The notes beneath the pieces are model-generated. The model saw only the letters and a list, made by a program, of their open reading frames with translations, did not search any database and was not told where the DNA came from. The position numbers and the translations under genes are program-made. Below, piece by piece: positions 28,906-37,785 of a stretch of 64,000 bases of DNA. How positions within the stretch are numbered: the stretch's first letter is position 1; each line of letters begins with the position of its first letter. Source of the stretch: Enterobacter ludwigii (GTDB lineage: Bacteria; Pseudomonadota; Gammaproteobacteria; Enterobacterales; Enterobacteriaceae); the NCBI RefSeq assembly GCF_001750725.1, contig NZ_CP017279.1:4712001-4776000 (forward strand). The letters are read 5' to 3'.

Positions 28906-29831
28906 GCGCGCCACAATAGGTCGCTGTATATCCCGGTCAGCACGCCCTGTGGACCAAATTGCTGTTTGATCCAGCGCGTGACCTGGCCGGTCGCCGCATG
29001 CTGCGTGGCAAGCAGCATGCGTGAATCCTGACGCGGATTATTGATTCGCCGCGTGACCAGCAGCCCGTCCTCCACCGCCTCGCGGGCCATATACTCCGGT
29101 AAAAAACCAATCCCGTCCCCAAGGATCTGACACTGGCATTTGGTGTTGAAGTCGGGCACCAGAATCGCCTCCTGGCCGTGCAGCAGCCAGCCGACCTTCT
29201 TGTTTATAGTGTGCGCCGTGTCTTCCACCATGATGTTGGGGTACAGACGCAGCTGGCTTTCGGCTATCGGCTCCGGTACGAAGGCCAGCGGGTGTTCCGG
29301 CGCGATGGCGAATACCCAACGGATGGCACCGATCTCGGTGTAATCAATGCCGCCGCCGTCGAGCAGCGTGTCCGGTGCGCCAATCGCGATATTGGCCTGG
29401 TTGTTGATGATGGAGTCCCAGACGCCGTTGTAGACCTCGGTCGTGACGGTGATCTGGCAGGTAGGAAACTGTTTTTTCAGCACCTGCAGCAGCCGCGCCG
29501 TATGGCGTGGGGTGTACAAAAGCTGGTTGATGCAGATGCGGACCCGCGCCTCAATGCCCTGCGAAATGGTGTCTATCCCGCGCTTGATGGCATGAAAATC
29601 ATTCAGCAGGTCGGTCGCTTTACGGTAAAAGTAAAACCCCGACTCGGTCAGCTCAATGCTGCGCGTATTGCGTACAAACAGCACCACATCCAGCCCGGTC
29701 TCCATTCGCTTGATGGTGTAACTGATGGCAGAGGTGGTTACGCCAAGCTCGGTGGCGGCTTTGCTGAAGCTGCCAAAGCGTGCCGCCGTGGTGAAGGCCA
29801 GCAGGTTCTCTTCAGTAAAGATGGAATTCAT
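28902..29831 (-). CDS. LysR-family regulator, probable controller of the FdrA cluster
   Basis: A 309-residue LysR protein: N-terminal helix-turn-helix (AARFGSFSKAATELGVTTSAISYTIKRME, residues about 15-43) and a C-terminal periplasmic-binding-like effector domain. The helix region resembles AllS, the allantoin regulator of E. coli. The ATG at 29831 has CAGGAG 8 bp upstream. It is divergent from the ankyrin-fdrA gene row across a 320-bp region with a perfect palindrome. Control of that row is inferred from this geometry. Confidence 0.9.
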   Translation of the reverse strand: MNSIFTEENLLAFTTAARFGSFSKAATELGVTTSAISYTIKRMETGLDVVLFVRNTRSIELTESGFYFYRKATDLLNDFHAIKRGIDTISQGIEARVRICINQLLYTPRHTARLLQVLKKQFPTCQITVTTEVYNGVWDSIINNQANIAIGAPDTLLDGGGIDYTEIGAIRWVFAIAPEHPLAFVPEPIAESQLRLYPNIMVEDTAHTINKKVGWLLHGQEAILVPDFNTKCQCQILGDGIGFLPEYMAREAVEDGLLVTRRINNPRQDSRMLLATQHAATGQVTRWIKQQFGPQGVLTGIYSDLLWRA

Positions 29832-30151
29832 ATTACGGCTCCTGTTAGCCATCAGTTTTGAACATATTTTAACAGCGCTGTTACAACGCATATGACGGCG
29901 GTCACAGTTCTGATTATTCGCGTCGAGCCGCGTCATGTCAGGCTTCATCATGCATAAGCAGAATGCTGTCTGAGGCGAATAAAAGCGCTAAAACATAAGT
30001 AAAAGATTGCACGGCCGCACATTTTGGCTGAATTGTTGAATTTAACTCAATAATGAATTGACTGTCGATGAATGATTTTTAAGCGGATTCTTTTCTCACC
30101 AGGCTGTTGCTATTCTCAGGTCATGAGCAATACATCATGGGGAGTCTGAAT
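29832..30151. promoter_or_regulatory. Divergent regulatory region with a perfect 14-bp palindrome
   Basis: This 320-bp region between the LysR gene and the ankyrin gene holds TAACAGCGCTGTTA at 29870-29883, a perfect palindrome about 40 bp before the LysR start, and a second inverted repeat TTGA-N7-TCAA at 30036-30050. Both are typical candidates for LysR binding. No gene is seen here. Confidence 0.5.
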
Positions 30152-30757
30152 ATGTCTGCGAACGAACTCGTTACTGAATTTTTGCTGGCGGCAGAGCAGG
30201 GCAATATTGACGGGCTAAAAGCCTGCCTTGAAAAAGGTGTCGATATTAATGCCACTCAACGCCAGAAAAGAACGGCCGTTATTATTGCCAGTCTGAAAAA
30301 GCATTATGACTGCGTGGCATTTTTAATTGCCGCCGGAGCAGATATTGATCAACAGGATCAGACCTGTTTTAACCCCTTCCTGATTAGCTGCCTGACAAAT
30401 GATTTAACCCTGCTGCGAATAGTCTTACCCGCCAACCCGGATCTTGATCGCCTGACCCGCTTCGGTGGCGTCGGCATTACGCCTGCCAGCGAGAAAGGGC
30501 ACGTTGAGATTGTGCGCGAGCTGCTGGAGAAAACCGATATTAACGTCAACCACACCAACTTCGTGGGCTGGACGCCGCTGCTGGAAGCGATTGTCCTCAA
30601 CGATGGCGGCGCGAAACAGCAGGAAATTGTAAAGCTGTTACTGGATAACGGCGCAAATCCGCACATGACCGATAAATACGGCAAAACCCCGCTCGAACTG
30701 GCGCGGGAAAAAGGCTACCACCAGATAGCAGACCTGCTGCTGGCCGCAGGCGCGTAA
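30152..30757 (+). CDS. Ankyrin-repeat protein
   Basis: A 201-residue cytosolic protein made of about five ankyrin repeats (LLAAEQGNIDGLKACLEKGVDIN; AVIIASLKKHYDCVAFLIAAGADID; ITPASEKGHVEIVRELLEKTDIN; TPLLEAIV...EIVKLLLDNGANP; TPLELAREKGYHQIADLLLAAGA). No other domain, signal or membrane segment. The ATG at 30152 has GGGGAG 8 bp upstream; an earlier ATG at 30107 is weaker. Ankyrin arrays bind proteins, so it may chaperone or regulate one of the cluster enzymes, but function is unknown. It lies 106 bp before fdrA in the same direction. Confidence 0.85.
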   Translation: MSANELVTEFLLAAEQGNIDGLKACLEKGVDINATQRQKRTAVIIASLKKHYDCVAFLIAAGADIDQQDQTCFNPFLISCLTNDLTLLRIVLPANPDLDRLTRFGGVGITPASEKGHVEIVRELLEKTDINVNHTNFVGWTPLLEAIVLNDGGAKQQEIVKLLLDNGANPHMTDKYGKTPLELAREKGYHQIADLLLAAGA

Positions 30758-30863
30758 TTCCTTCGGCCAGCCTTTTCCGGCTGGTCGCTCATTCAGACAG
30801 TATTTTACCGACGTGCCTATTGCACGACGGCGGCCCCCTTTTATCCTCATTCAGGAGAAAATA

Positions 30864-32405
30864 ATGCCCACCAAAATCGTCATAAAAAAGAATACTTATT
30901 TTGACTCGGTGTCATTGATGTCGGTTTCCACCAAGGCCAATAAATTGCCGGGCGTTGAGCAGGCTTTTGTGGCTATGGCGACAGAAATGAACAAAGGCGT
31001 ATTAAAAAATCTCGGGCTATTAACGCCGGAATTAGCGGATGCCAAAAACGGCGACTTAATGATCGTGATTAAAGGCGAGGCGGCGAATGACAAAACGCTG
31101 GCAGCCATCGAAGCGCTTTTCACCCGCAAGGAGAGCGGCGGGAGCCATGAAGCGCGTTATGCCACCCTTGCCAGTGCGAAAACCCATCGTCCTGAGAGCA
31201 ACCTGGCGGTGATTTCAGTAAACGGCACGTTTGCCGCCCGCGAAGCACGTCAGGCGCTGGAAAACGATCTCAACGTCATGCTCTTCTCCGACAACGTCAG
31301 CCTTGATGACGAGCTGGCGCTGAAGCAGCTGGCACACCAGAAAGGGCTGCTGATGATGGGGCCGGACTGCGGCACGGCCATTATCAACGGTACCGGGCTG
31401 TGCTTCGCCAATGCGGTGCGCCGCGGACCGATCGGTATTATCGGGGCGTCCGGGACCGGCAGCCAGGAGCTGAGCGTGCGGATCCATGAATTCGGCGGCG
31501 GCGTGTCGCAGCTGATTGGCACCGGCGGGCGCGATCTGAGCGAAAAGATAGGTGGCCTGATGATGCTGGATGCCATCGCGATGCTGGACGCTGACGACGC
31601 CACCCAGGTGATTACCCTCATCTCTAAACCGCCTGCGCCGTCGGTGGCAGAAAAAGTGCTGGCCCGCGCCCGCACCTGCCGCAAACCGGTGGTGGTCTGT
31701 TTCCTCGGTCGTCATCAGCCGCCGGCTGATGACGGCAACCTGCAGTTCGCCCGTGGCACCAAAGAGGCGGCGCTGAAGGCCGTGCTGTTAACGGGGGTGA
31801 AAAAAGAGTCTCTCGACCTGCATCCGCTGAACTGGCCACTGATCGACGAGGTGCGTGCCCGGCTGACGCCCCAGCAGAAATACATCCGCGGCCTGTTCTG
31901 CGGCGGCACCCTGTGCGATGAGGCCATGTTCGCCGCGCTGGAAAAGTTCGACGACGTCTACAGCAACATTCAACCCGATCCGGCGAAACGGCTGGACGAT
32001 ATCAACGTCAGTAAAGCCCACACCTTCCTTGATTTTGGCGATGACGATTTCACCCACGGCAAACCGCACCCGATGATCGATCCGACCAACCGCATCAGCC
32101 GCCTGTTGCAGGAGGCGCGTGACCCCGAGGTGGGCGTGATCGTGATGGACTTTGTTCTGGGCTTTGGCGCGCACGAGGATCCGGTTGGCGTGATGCTTGA
32201 GGCCATAAAAGAGGCGCAGGCGACGGCGAAAGCCGATAACCGCCCGCTGGCAATTCTCGGCTATGTGCTCGGAACCGACCAGGACTCACCGTCCCTGGCA
32301 CAGCAGTGTCAGCTTCTGACCGAGGCAGGGGTGATCTGGGCGAGCAGCAGCACCAACACCGGATTACTGGCACGTGAATTTGTCTTTAAAGGGGAGACTG
32401 CCTGA
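30864..32405 (+). CDS. fdrA: FdrA family protein (acyl-CoA synthetase-like; transcarbamylase subunit)
   Basis: The 513-residue product belongs to the FdrA family, related in fold to the alpha subunit of succinyl-CoA synthetase. Conserved stretches are MGPDCGTAIINGTGLCFANAV and GIIGASGTGSQELSVRIHE. In E. coli FdrA, YlbE and YlbF have been reported as the oxamate transcarbamylase (AllFGH) that ends allantoin breakdown by making carbamoyl phosphate. The ATG at 30864 has CAGGAG upstream. It overlaps the next gene by one base (TGATG), so both products are probably made in equal amounts and form a complex. Confidence 0.9.
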   Translation: MPTKIVIKKNTYFDSVSLMSVSTKANKLPGVEQAFVAMATEMNKGVLKNLGLLTPELADAKNGDLMIVIKGEAANDKTLAAIEALFTRKESGGSHEARYATLASAKTHRPESNLAVISVNGTFAAREARQALENDLNVMLFSDNVSLDDELALKQLAHQKGLLMMGPDCGTAIINGTGLCFANAVRRGPIGIIGASGTGSQELSVRIHEFGGGVSQLIGTGGRDLSEKIGGLMMLDAIAMLDADDATQVITLISKPPAPSVAEKVLARARTCRKPVVVCFLGRHQPPADDGNLQFARGTKEAALKAVLLTGVKKESLDLHPLNWPLIDEVRARLTPQQKYIRGLFCGGTLCDEAMFAALEKFDDVYSNIQPDPAKRLDDINVSKAHTFLDFGDDDFTHGKPHPMIDPTNRISRLLQEARDPEVGVIVMDFVLGFGAHEDPVGVMLEAIKEAQATAKADNRPLAILGYVLGTDQDSPSLAQQCQLLTEAGVIWASSSTNTGLLAREFVFKGETA

Positions 32406-33820
32406 TGACGACCTTATTTAACCAGCCGTTGAACGTGATTAACGTCGGTATCGCGCTGTTCAGTGCGGATCTCAAAAAGCAGCATATCCCCGTGACCCAG
32501 CTCGACTGGACGCCGCCGGGGCAGGGGAATTTGCAGGTTGTAGAAGCGCTGGATCAGCTGGCCCTTGCGCCACTGGCTGACAAAATCGCCGCCGCCAATA
32601 AGATTGCCCTTGAGCGCATTATCCAGTCCCATCCGGTGCTGGTGGGCTACGACCAGGCAATCAACGTCGTGCCGGGCATGACCCGCACCACCATTCTGCA
32701 CGCCGGTCCGCCCGTCAGCTGGGAAAACATGTGTGGCGCAATGAAAGGGGCCGTGACCGGGGCGCTGGTGTTTGAAGGGCTGGCACGCGATATCGACGAC
32801 GCGGAGCGCGTGGCGGCGTCAGGGGCGATCACCTTCTCGCCCTGCCACGAGCACGACTGCGTAGGCTCAATGGCGGGCGTCACTTCGCCATCGATGTTTA
32901 TGCACATCGTTGAGAATAAAACCTACGGCAACCGGGCGTTCACTAACCTTAGCGAGCAGATGGCGAAGATCCTGCGCATGGGCGCCAACGACCAGAGCGT
33001 TATTGACCGCCTGAACTGGATGCGTGACGTGCTCGGCCCGATGCTGCGCGATGCCATGAAAATCATTGGTGAAATCGACCTGCGCCTGATGCTGGCCCAG
33101 GCGCTGCACATGGGCGACGAGTGTCATAACCGCAACAACGCCGGCACCACGCTGCTGATCCAGGCGCTGACGCCCGGGCTGATTCAGGCCGGGTATCCGG
33201 TGGCACAGCAGCGTGAGGTGTTTGAGTTCGTCGCCAGCAGCGATTACTTCTCCGGCCCGACGTGGATGGCGATGTGTAAAGCCGCCATGGATGCCGCACA
33301 CGGTATTGAGTACAGCACCGTGGTCACCACCATGGCGCGTAACGGCTACGAGTTCGGCCTGCGCATCTCCGGGCTGCCGGGGCAGTGGTTCACCGGCCCG
33401 GCGCAGCAGGTGATAGGGCCCATGTTCGCGGGCTACAGGCCGGAAGACTCCGGGCTGGATATTGGCGACAGCGCCATTACCGAAACCTACGGTATCGGTG
33501 GTTTTGCGATGGCCACAGCCCCGGCGATTGTGGCACTGGTGGGTGGCACGGTGGATGAAGCCATCGATTTCTCCCGTCAGATGCGCGAGATCACCCTCGG
33601 CGAAAACCCGAACGTCACCATTCCGCTGCTCTCGTTTATGGGCATTCCAACCGCCATCGACATCACAAAAGTCGCGGGCAGCGGCATTCTGCCGGTCATT
33701 AACACCGCCATTGCGCACAAAGACGCAGGAATTGGCATGATTGGGGCGGGCATCGTTCACCCGCCGTTTAGCTGTTTTGAAAAGGCGCTGTTGACCTTCC
33801 GCGATCGCTACTTTTTATAA
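32405..33820 (+). CDS. DUF1116 family protein (YlbE/AllG-like)
   Basis: The 471-residue protein matches the DUF1116 family of E. coli YlbE. Typical segments are GMTRTTILHAGPPVSWENMCGAMKGAV, SPCHEHDCVGSMAGV and HMGDECHNRNNAGTTLL. In E. coli this family is the second subunit of oxamate transcarbamylase. It is encoded between fdrA and the permease with no room for a third subunit of the YlbF (DUF2877) type. Confidence 0.88.
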   Translation: MTTLFNQPLNVINVGIALFSADLKKQHIPVTQLDWTPPGQGNLQVVEALDQLALAPLADKIAAANKIALERIIQSHPVLVGYDQAINVVPGMTRTTILHAGPPVSWENMCGAMKGAVTGALVFEGLARDIDDAERVAASGAITFSPCHEHDCVGSMAGVTSPSMFMHIVENKTYGNRAFTNLSEQMAKILRMGANDQSVIDRLNWMRDVLGPMLRDAMKIIGEIDLRLMLAQALHMGDECHNRNNAGTTLLIQALTPGLIQAGYPVAQQREVFEFVASSDYFSGPTWMAMCKAAMDAAHGIEYSTVVTTMARNGYEFGLRISGLPGQWFTGPAQQVIGPMFAGYRPEDSGLDIGDSAITETYGIGGFAMATAPAIVALVGGTVDEAIDFSRQMREITLGENPNVTIPLLSFMGIPTAIDITKVAGSGILPVINTAIAHKDAGIGMIGAGIVHPPFSCFEKALLTFRDRYFL

Positions 33821-33831
33821 GGCATGCATCC

Positions 33832-35376
33832 ATGAAAAACATGAAACTGGAGTGGAAAAGAGGTGACTGGGCGGCGTATTTCGGGTTGATGACCAACAAC
33901 CTGACCAATTTGCTGACCATGATGGGGCTGCTCATTTTTGTCGTCGGCATCCCGAAGGAGATTGTTTATGGACGCATTGCGCCAGCCTTCGGGCTGGCGG
34001 TGCTGGTCGCGAGCGTCTGCTACGCGTGGTTTGGCCTGCAGATGGCGCGCCAGACCGGGCGTACGGATGTCACCGCGCTGCCGTCTGGCCCAAGCGCGCC
34101 GTCAATTTTCACCGTGACCTTTCTGGTGCTGATGCCGGTCTACCAGCAAACCGGTGATGCGGATTTCGCTATCCAGATTGGTCTGGTGTGGTGCTTCGTG
34201 GAGGCGATGATTCTGGCGGGCGGTTCGTTCCTTGGGGAAACCATCCGCAAGATGATCCCGCGTACCGTCCTGTTGTCGTGCCTGTCCGGGCTGGGCCTGC
34301 TGCTGCTGGCGATGAACCCGATGCTGCAGGCGTTTGAGGCACCTACCGTGTCGTTCATCGTGCTGCTGCTGATCTTTATTAACTGGTTTGGTAAAAAGCC
34401 GATCTTCGCCAAAATCCCGACCGGCCTGCTCTTGCTGATTGCCGGTACCGCGCTGGCGTGGATCTCCGGTCTGCAAAGCCCGGAGGCCATCAAAGCCTCA
34501 ATGTCGTCGTTTGGCTTTAACCCGCCGGAAGTGCATGTCGACAGCTTTATGCAGGGACTGCCGCACGCATTACCGTACCTGGCTTCTGCCGTCCCGCTGG
34601 GTCTGGCGAACTACATTTTTGACCTGGAAAACATCGAAAGCGCCCACGCGGCGGGGGATGAGTACCCGACCCGCAAGGTGATGCTGGCAAACGGGCTGGC
34701 CTCCATGCTCGGGTGTCTGATGGGTAACCCGTTCCCGGTGACGGTTTACGTCGGCCACGCGGGCTGGAAAGCGATGGGGGCCAGCATTGGCTACACGCTG
34801 GCCTCCGGTGTGACCATGTTTATCGTGCCGCTGTTCGGGCTGGGGGCGTTTATGCTCGCCATCATACCGATGACCGCCATCGTGCCGATTCTGGTGTTTA
34901 TCGGGGTGGTGACCGCCAACCAGGTAGTAAGGGAAACGCCCAAAGTGGAGGTCCCCGTGATCTTCATCTGCCTGTTCCCGTGGATCGCTAACTGGGCGCT
35001 GACCATGATGAACAGCGTGATGGGCGCGGCGGGGACCAGTGCGGCGAAAATTGGCACCGACGTGCTGCACAGCAAAGGTATCTACTACCAGGGACTGGTG
35101 CATCTGGGTAACGGCGCACCGCTCGCCAGCATGCTGTGGGGCTGCATCGCTATCTTCGCCATCATCAACAAACCGCTGCGCGGAGCCGTGGCCGCCGCCG
35201 TTGGGGCGTTGCTGGCGCTGTTCGGCGTGATCCACGCGCCAGTGGTTGGCTTTGCCGAAGGCAGTTCGCTGATGTTTGTCACGGCCTACCTGATGATGGG
35301 GGGCATGTTTGTGGTGAAGCATTTTCTTGATAGCCGCGACGCGGTGAGCGCGGCAGCGCCGGTTTCGGAGTCCTGA
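33832..35376 (+). CDS. Nucleobase-type permease (NCS2/xanthine-uracil permease-like)
   Basis: A 514-residue membrane protein with about 12-13 hydrophobic segments. The N-terminal region (GLMTNNLTNLLTMMGLLIFVVGIP), TALPSGPSAPSIF and GNPFPVTVYVGHAGWKAMGA resemble the substrate-binding halves of the NCS2/AzgA fold. Its place between transcarbamylase and carbamate kinase genes argues for import of the pathway substrate, perhaps a purine, pyrimidine, hydantoin or ureide. The exact family and substrate are inference. Confidence 0.8.
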   Translation: MKNMKLEWKRGDWAAYFGLMTNNLTNLLTMMGLLIFVVGIPKEIVYGRIAPAFGLAVLVASVCYAWFGLQMARQTGRTDVTALPSGPSAPSIFTVTFLVLMPVYQQTGDADFAIQIGLVWCFVEAMILAGGSFLGETIRKMIPRTVLLSCLSGLGLLLLAMNPMLQAFEAPTVSFIVLLLIFINWFGKKPIFAKIPTGLLLLIAGTALAWISGLQSPEAIKASMSSFGFNPPEVHVDSFMQGLPHALPYLASAVPLGLANYIFDLENIESAHAAGDEYPTRKVMLANGLASMLGCLMGNPFPVTVYVGHAGWKAMGASIGYTLASGVTMFIVPLFGLGAFMLAIIPMTAIVPILVFIGVVTANQVVRETPKVEVPVIFICLFPWIANWALTMMNSVMGAAGTSAAKIGTDVLHSKGIYYQGLVHLGNGAPLASMLWGCIAIFAIINKPLRGAVAAAVGALLALFGVIHAPVVGFAEGSSLMFVTAYLMMGGMFVVKHFLDSRDAVSAAAPVSES

Positions 35377-35420
35377 TAATGGCTGATGTCCTCACCCCGC
35401 ACCATTTCAAAGGAAACACT

Positions 35421-36371
35421 ATGAAAGAGCTCATGGTCGTCGCCATTGGCGGCAACAGCATTATCAAAGATAACGCCAGTCAGTCCATTGAACACCAGTC
35501 ACAGGCCGTGAAATTGGTTGCAGAGTCAGTGCTGGAGATGCTGGCGTCTGACTATGACATCGTGCTCACTCACGGCAACGGCCCCCAGGTGGGGCTGGAT
35601 CTGCGCCGCGCTGAAATTGCTCACGAGCGGGAAGGGCTACCCCTCACGCCGCTGGCAAACTGCGTGGCGGATACCCAGGGCGGTATCGGCTACCTGATCC
35701 AGCAGGCGCTCAATAACCGCATGGCCGCCCACGGCGAGCAAAAAGCGGTCACGGTCGTCACGCAGGTGGAAGTGGATAAACACGATCCGGGTTTCGCCCA
35801 TCCCACCAAACCTATCGGCGCGTTTTTCAGTGAGACGCAGCGTGATGCGCTCCAGCGTGCCCATCCTGACTGGCATTTTGTTGAAGACGCCGGGCGCGGT
35901 TATCGCCGGGTGGTGGCCTCACCGCAGCCGCTGCGTATCGTTGAAGCGGAGGCTATCAAGACCCTGACGCAAAAAGGCTTTGTGGTGATCGGGGCGGGCG
36001 GTGGTGGTATTCCGGTGGTGCGCACAGCGCAGGGGGATTACCAGAGCGTCGATGCGGTGATTGATAAGGATCTCTCGACCGCGCTGCTGGCCCGCGAGAT
36101 CCATGCCGACGTGCTGGTGATCACCACCGGGGTGGAGAAAGTGTGCATCAACTTTGGTAAGCCAGACCAGCAGGCGCTGGATACGGTGAATGTGGCGCAG
36201 ATGAAACGCTACGTGGCGGCGGGGCACTTCCCAGCGGGCAGCATGCTGCCGAAAATCGTCGCCTCGCTGGCGTTTCTGAACGACGGCGGCAAGCGCGTGA
36301 TCATCACCTCGCCGGACTGCCTGCCTGCGGCGCTGCGCGGTGAGACCGGTACCCACATTGTGAATGCGTAA
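35421..36371 (+). CDS. arcC: Carbamate kinase
   Basis: Carbamate kinase makes ATP and carbamate from carbamoyl phosphate and ADP. The 316-residue sequence has the N-terminal nucleotide/substrate loop IGGNSIIKD, THGNGPQVG, IGAGGGGIPV, DKDLSTALLA and a C-terminal PKIVASLAFL. The ATG at 35421 (MKELMVVAIGG) has AAAGGAAA upstream; an upstream ATG at 35379 lacks support. Its presence in this row suggests that the FdrA/DUF1116 pair generates carbamoyl phosphate. The name arcC is the generic family symbol; this copy is not in an arginine deiminase operon. Confidence 0.94.
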   Translation: MKELMVVAIGGNSIIKDNASQSIEHQSQAVKLVAESVLEMLASDYDIVLTHGNGPQVGLDLRRAEIAHEREGLPLTPLANCVADTQGGIGYLIQQALNNRMAAHGEQKAVTVVTQVEVDKHDPGFAHPTKPIGAFFSETQRDALQRAHPDWHFVEDAGRGYRRVVASPQPLRIVEAEAIKTLTQKGFVVIGAGGGGIPVVRTAQGDYQSVDAVIDKDLSTALLAREIHADVLVITTGVEKVCINFGKPDQQALDTVNVAQMKRYVAAGHFPAGSMLPKIVASLAFLNDGGKRVIITSPDCLPAALRGETGTHIVNA

Positions 36372-36387
36372 GTAAAAGGAAGAGAAG

Positions 36388-37767
36388 ATGAGTGAGAATA
36401 AAAGCCGACGCGAGTTTATTAGCCAGAGCGGCAAAATGGTTACCGCCTGCGCCCTGTTTGGCACCACTGGCTCCGTCGCGTATGCTGCAGAGACTGCGAA
36501 ACCACGTTGTGAGACAGGCAAACCGATGAACATTACCGCCAGACACTACTACCTGGATAACGTGCTGCTGGAGGCCGGGTTCAACGTTGACGGCGGCGTG
36601 GCGACAAGCACCCGCACCGAACTGAAAACACTCGAAATTAATGACGGCAAAATTGTCGCCCTGCGTGATAACAAAAGCCATGGCGATGCCACGCTGCCAC
36701 ATTATGATGCAGGCAGTAAGCTGATGCTGCCGGCAATGCGCGACATGCATATCCACCTGGATAAAACCTTTTACGGCGGTCCCTGGCATTCCCTTAACCG
36801 CCCGGCGGGCACGACCATTCAGGACATGATCCGTCTTGAACAAAAATTGCTGCCAGAGTTACAGCCCTACACGCAGGAGCGTGCGGAAAAGCTTATCGAT
36901 CTGATCCAGTCGAAAGGCTCCACCCTCGCCCGCAGCCATTGCAATATTGAGCCGACGTCCGGCCTGAAGAATCTGGAAAATCTCCAGGCCGTCTTAGCGC
37001 GCCGCAAGCCGGGGTTTGACTGTGAAATTGTCGCCTTCCCGCAGCACGGCTTGCTGTTATCACACTCCGAAACGCTGATGCGCGAGGCCATGCAGGCTGG
37101 CGCACACTACGTGGGCGGTCTGGATCCGACTAACGTGGACGATGCGATGGAAAAATCCCTCGACACGATGTTCCAGATTGCGCTGGATTATGACAAAGGG
37201 GTGGACATCCACCTGCATGAAACCAGCCCGGCAGGCGTCGCGGCGGTGAACTACATGGTAGAGACCGTGGAGAAAACGCCCGCGCTGAAGGGCAAGCTGA
37301 CCATCAGCCACGCCTTCGCGCTGGCCACGCTCAACGAGCAGCAGGTCGATGAAATCGCCACCCGCATGGCGGCGCAGCAGGTGACCATTGCCTCTACGGT
37401 GCCGATTGGCACCCTGCATATGCCGCTGAAGCAACTCCGTGACAAGGGGGTGTTCGTCATGACCGGCACCGACAGCGTCATTGACCACTGGTCGCCGTAT
37501 GGGCTGGGCGATATGCTGGAAAAAGCCAATCTTTACGCCCAACTCTATATTCGCCCGAATGAACAGACGCTCTCCCGCGCGCTGGGTATCGCCACCGGTG
37601 ATGTGCTGCCGTTGAACGACAAAGGCGAGCGCGTGTGGCCAAAAGCGCAGGACGATGCCAGCTTTGTGCTGGTGGACGCTTCCTGTTCCGCCGAGGCCGT
37701 GGCGCGGATTTCACCGCGTACCGCGACCTTCCATAAGGGCCATCTTGTGTGGGGCACCGTCTCCTGA
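36388..37767 (+). CDS. Tat-exported amidohydrolase, cytosine deaminase-like
   Basis: The 459-residue protein has a twin-arginine signal (SRREFIS at residues 6-12, hydrophobic core, cleavage near AYA-A at 33) and an amidohydrolase-superfamily domain. Metal and catalytic residues line up with E. coli cytosine deaminase: HIHLDK (H121, H123), HLHE (H275, E278), SHAFAL (H308) and GTDSVIDHWSPYG (D362). It would deaminate or hydrolyse a cyclic nitrogen compound in the periplasm. CodA itself is cytosolic, so export is unusual. It is last in the row, 16 bp after carbamate kinase, with AGGAAGAG as ribosome binding site. Confidence 0.87.
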   Translation: MSENKSRREFISQSGKMVTACALFGTTGSVAYAAETAKPRCETGKPMNITARHYYLDNVLLEAGFNVDGGVATSTRTELKTLEINDGKIVALRDNKSHGDATLPHYDAGSKLMLPAMRDMHIHLDKTFYGGPWHSLNRPAGTTIQDMIRLEQKLLPELQPYTQERAEKLIDLIQSKGSTLARSHCNIEPTSGLKNLENLQAVLARRKPGFDCEIVAFPQHGLLLSHSETLMREAMQAGAHYVGGLDPTNVDDAMEKSLDTMFQIALDYDKGVDIHLHETSPAGVAAVNYMVETVEKTPALKGKLTISHAFALATLNEQQVDEIATRMAAQQVTIASTVPIGTLHMPLKQLRDKGVFVMTGTDSVIDHWSPYGLGDMLEKANLYAQLYIRPNEQTLSRALGIATGDVLPLNDKGERVWPKAQDDASFVLVDASCSAEAVARISPRTATFHKGHLVWGTVS

Positions 37768-37785
37768 CGCCACGTCGGGGTATTG

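Noticed and set aside
32867..33760. 297-codon minus-strand frame opposite the DUF1116 gene
   Set aside because: Shadow of a well-supported gene; rich in His, Arg and Gly as usual for antisense frames of GC-rich genes.
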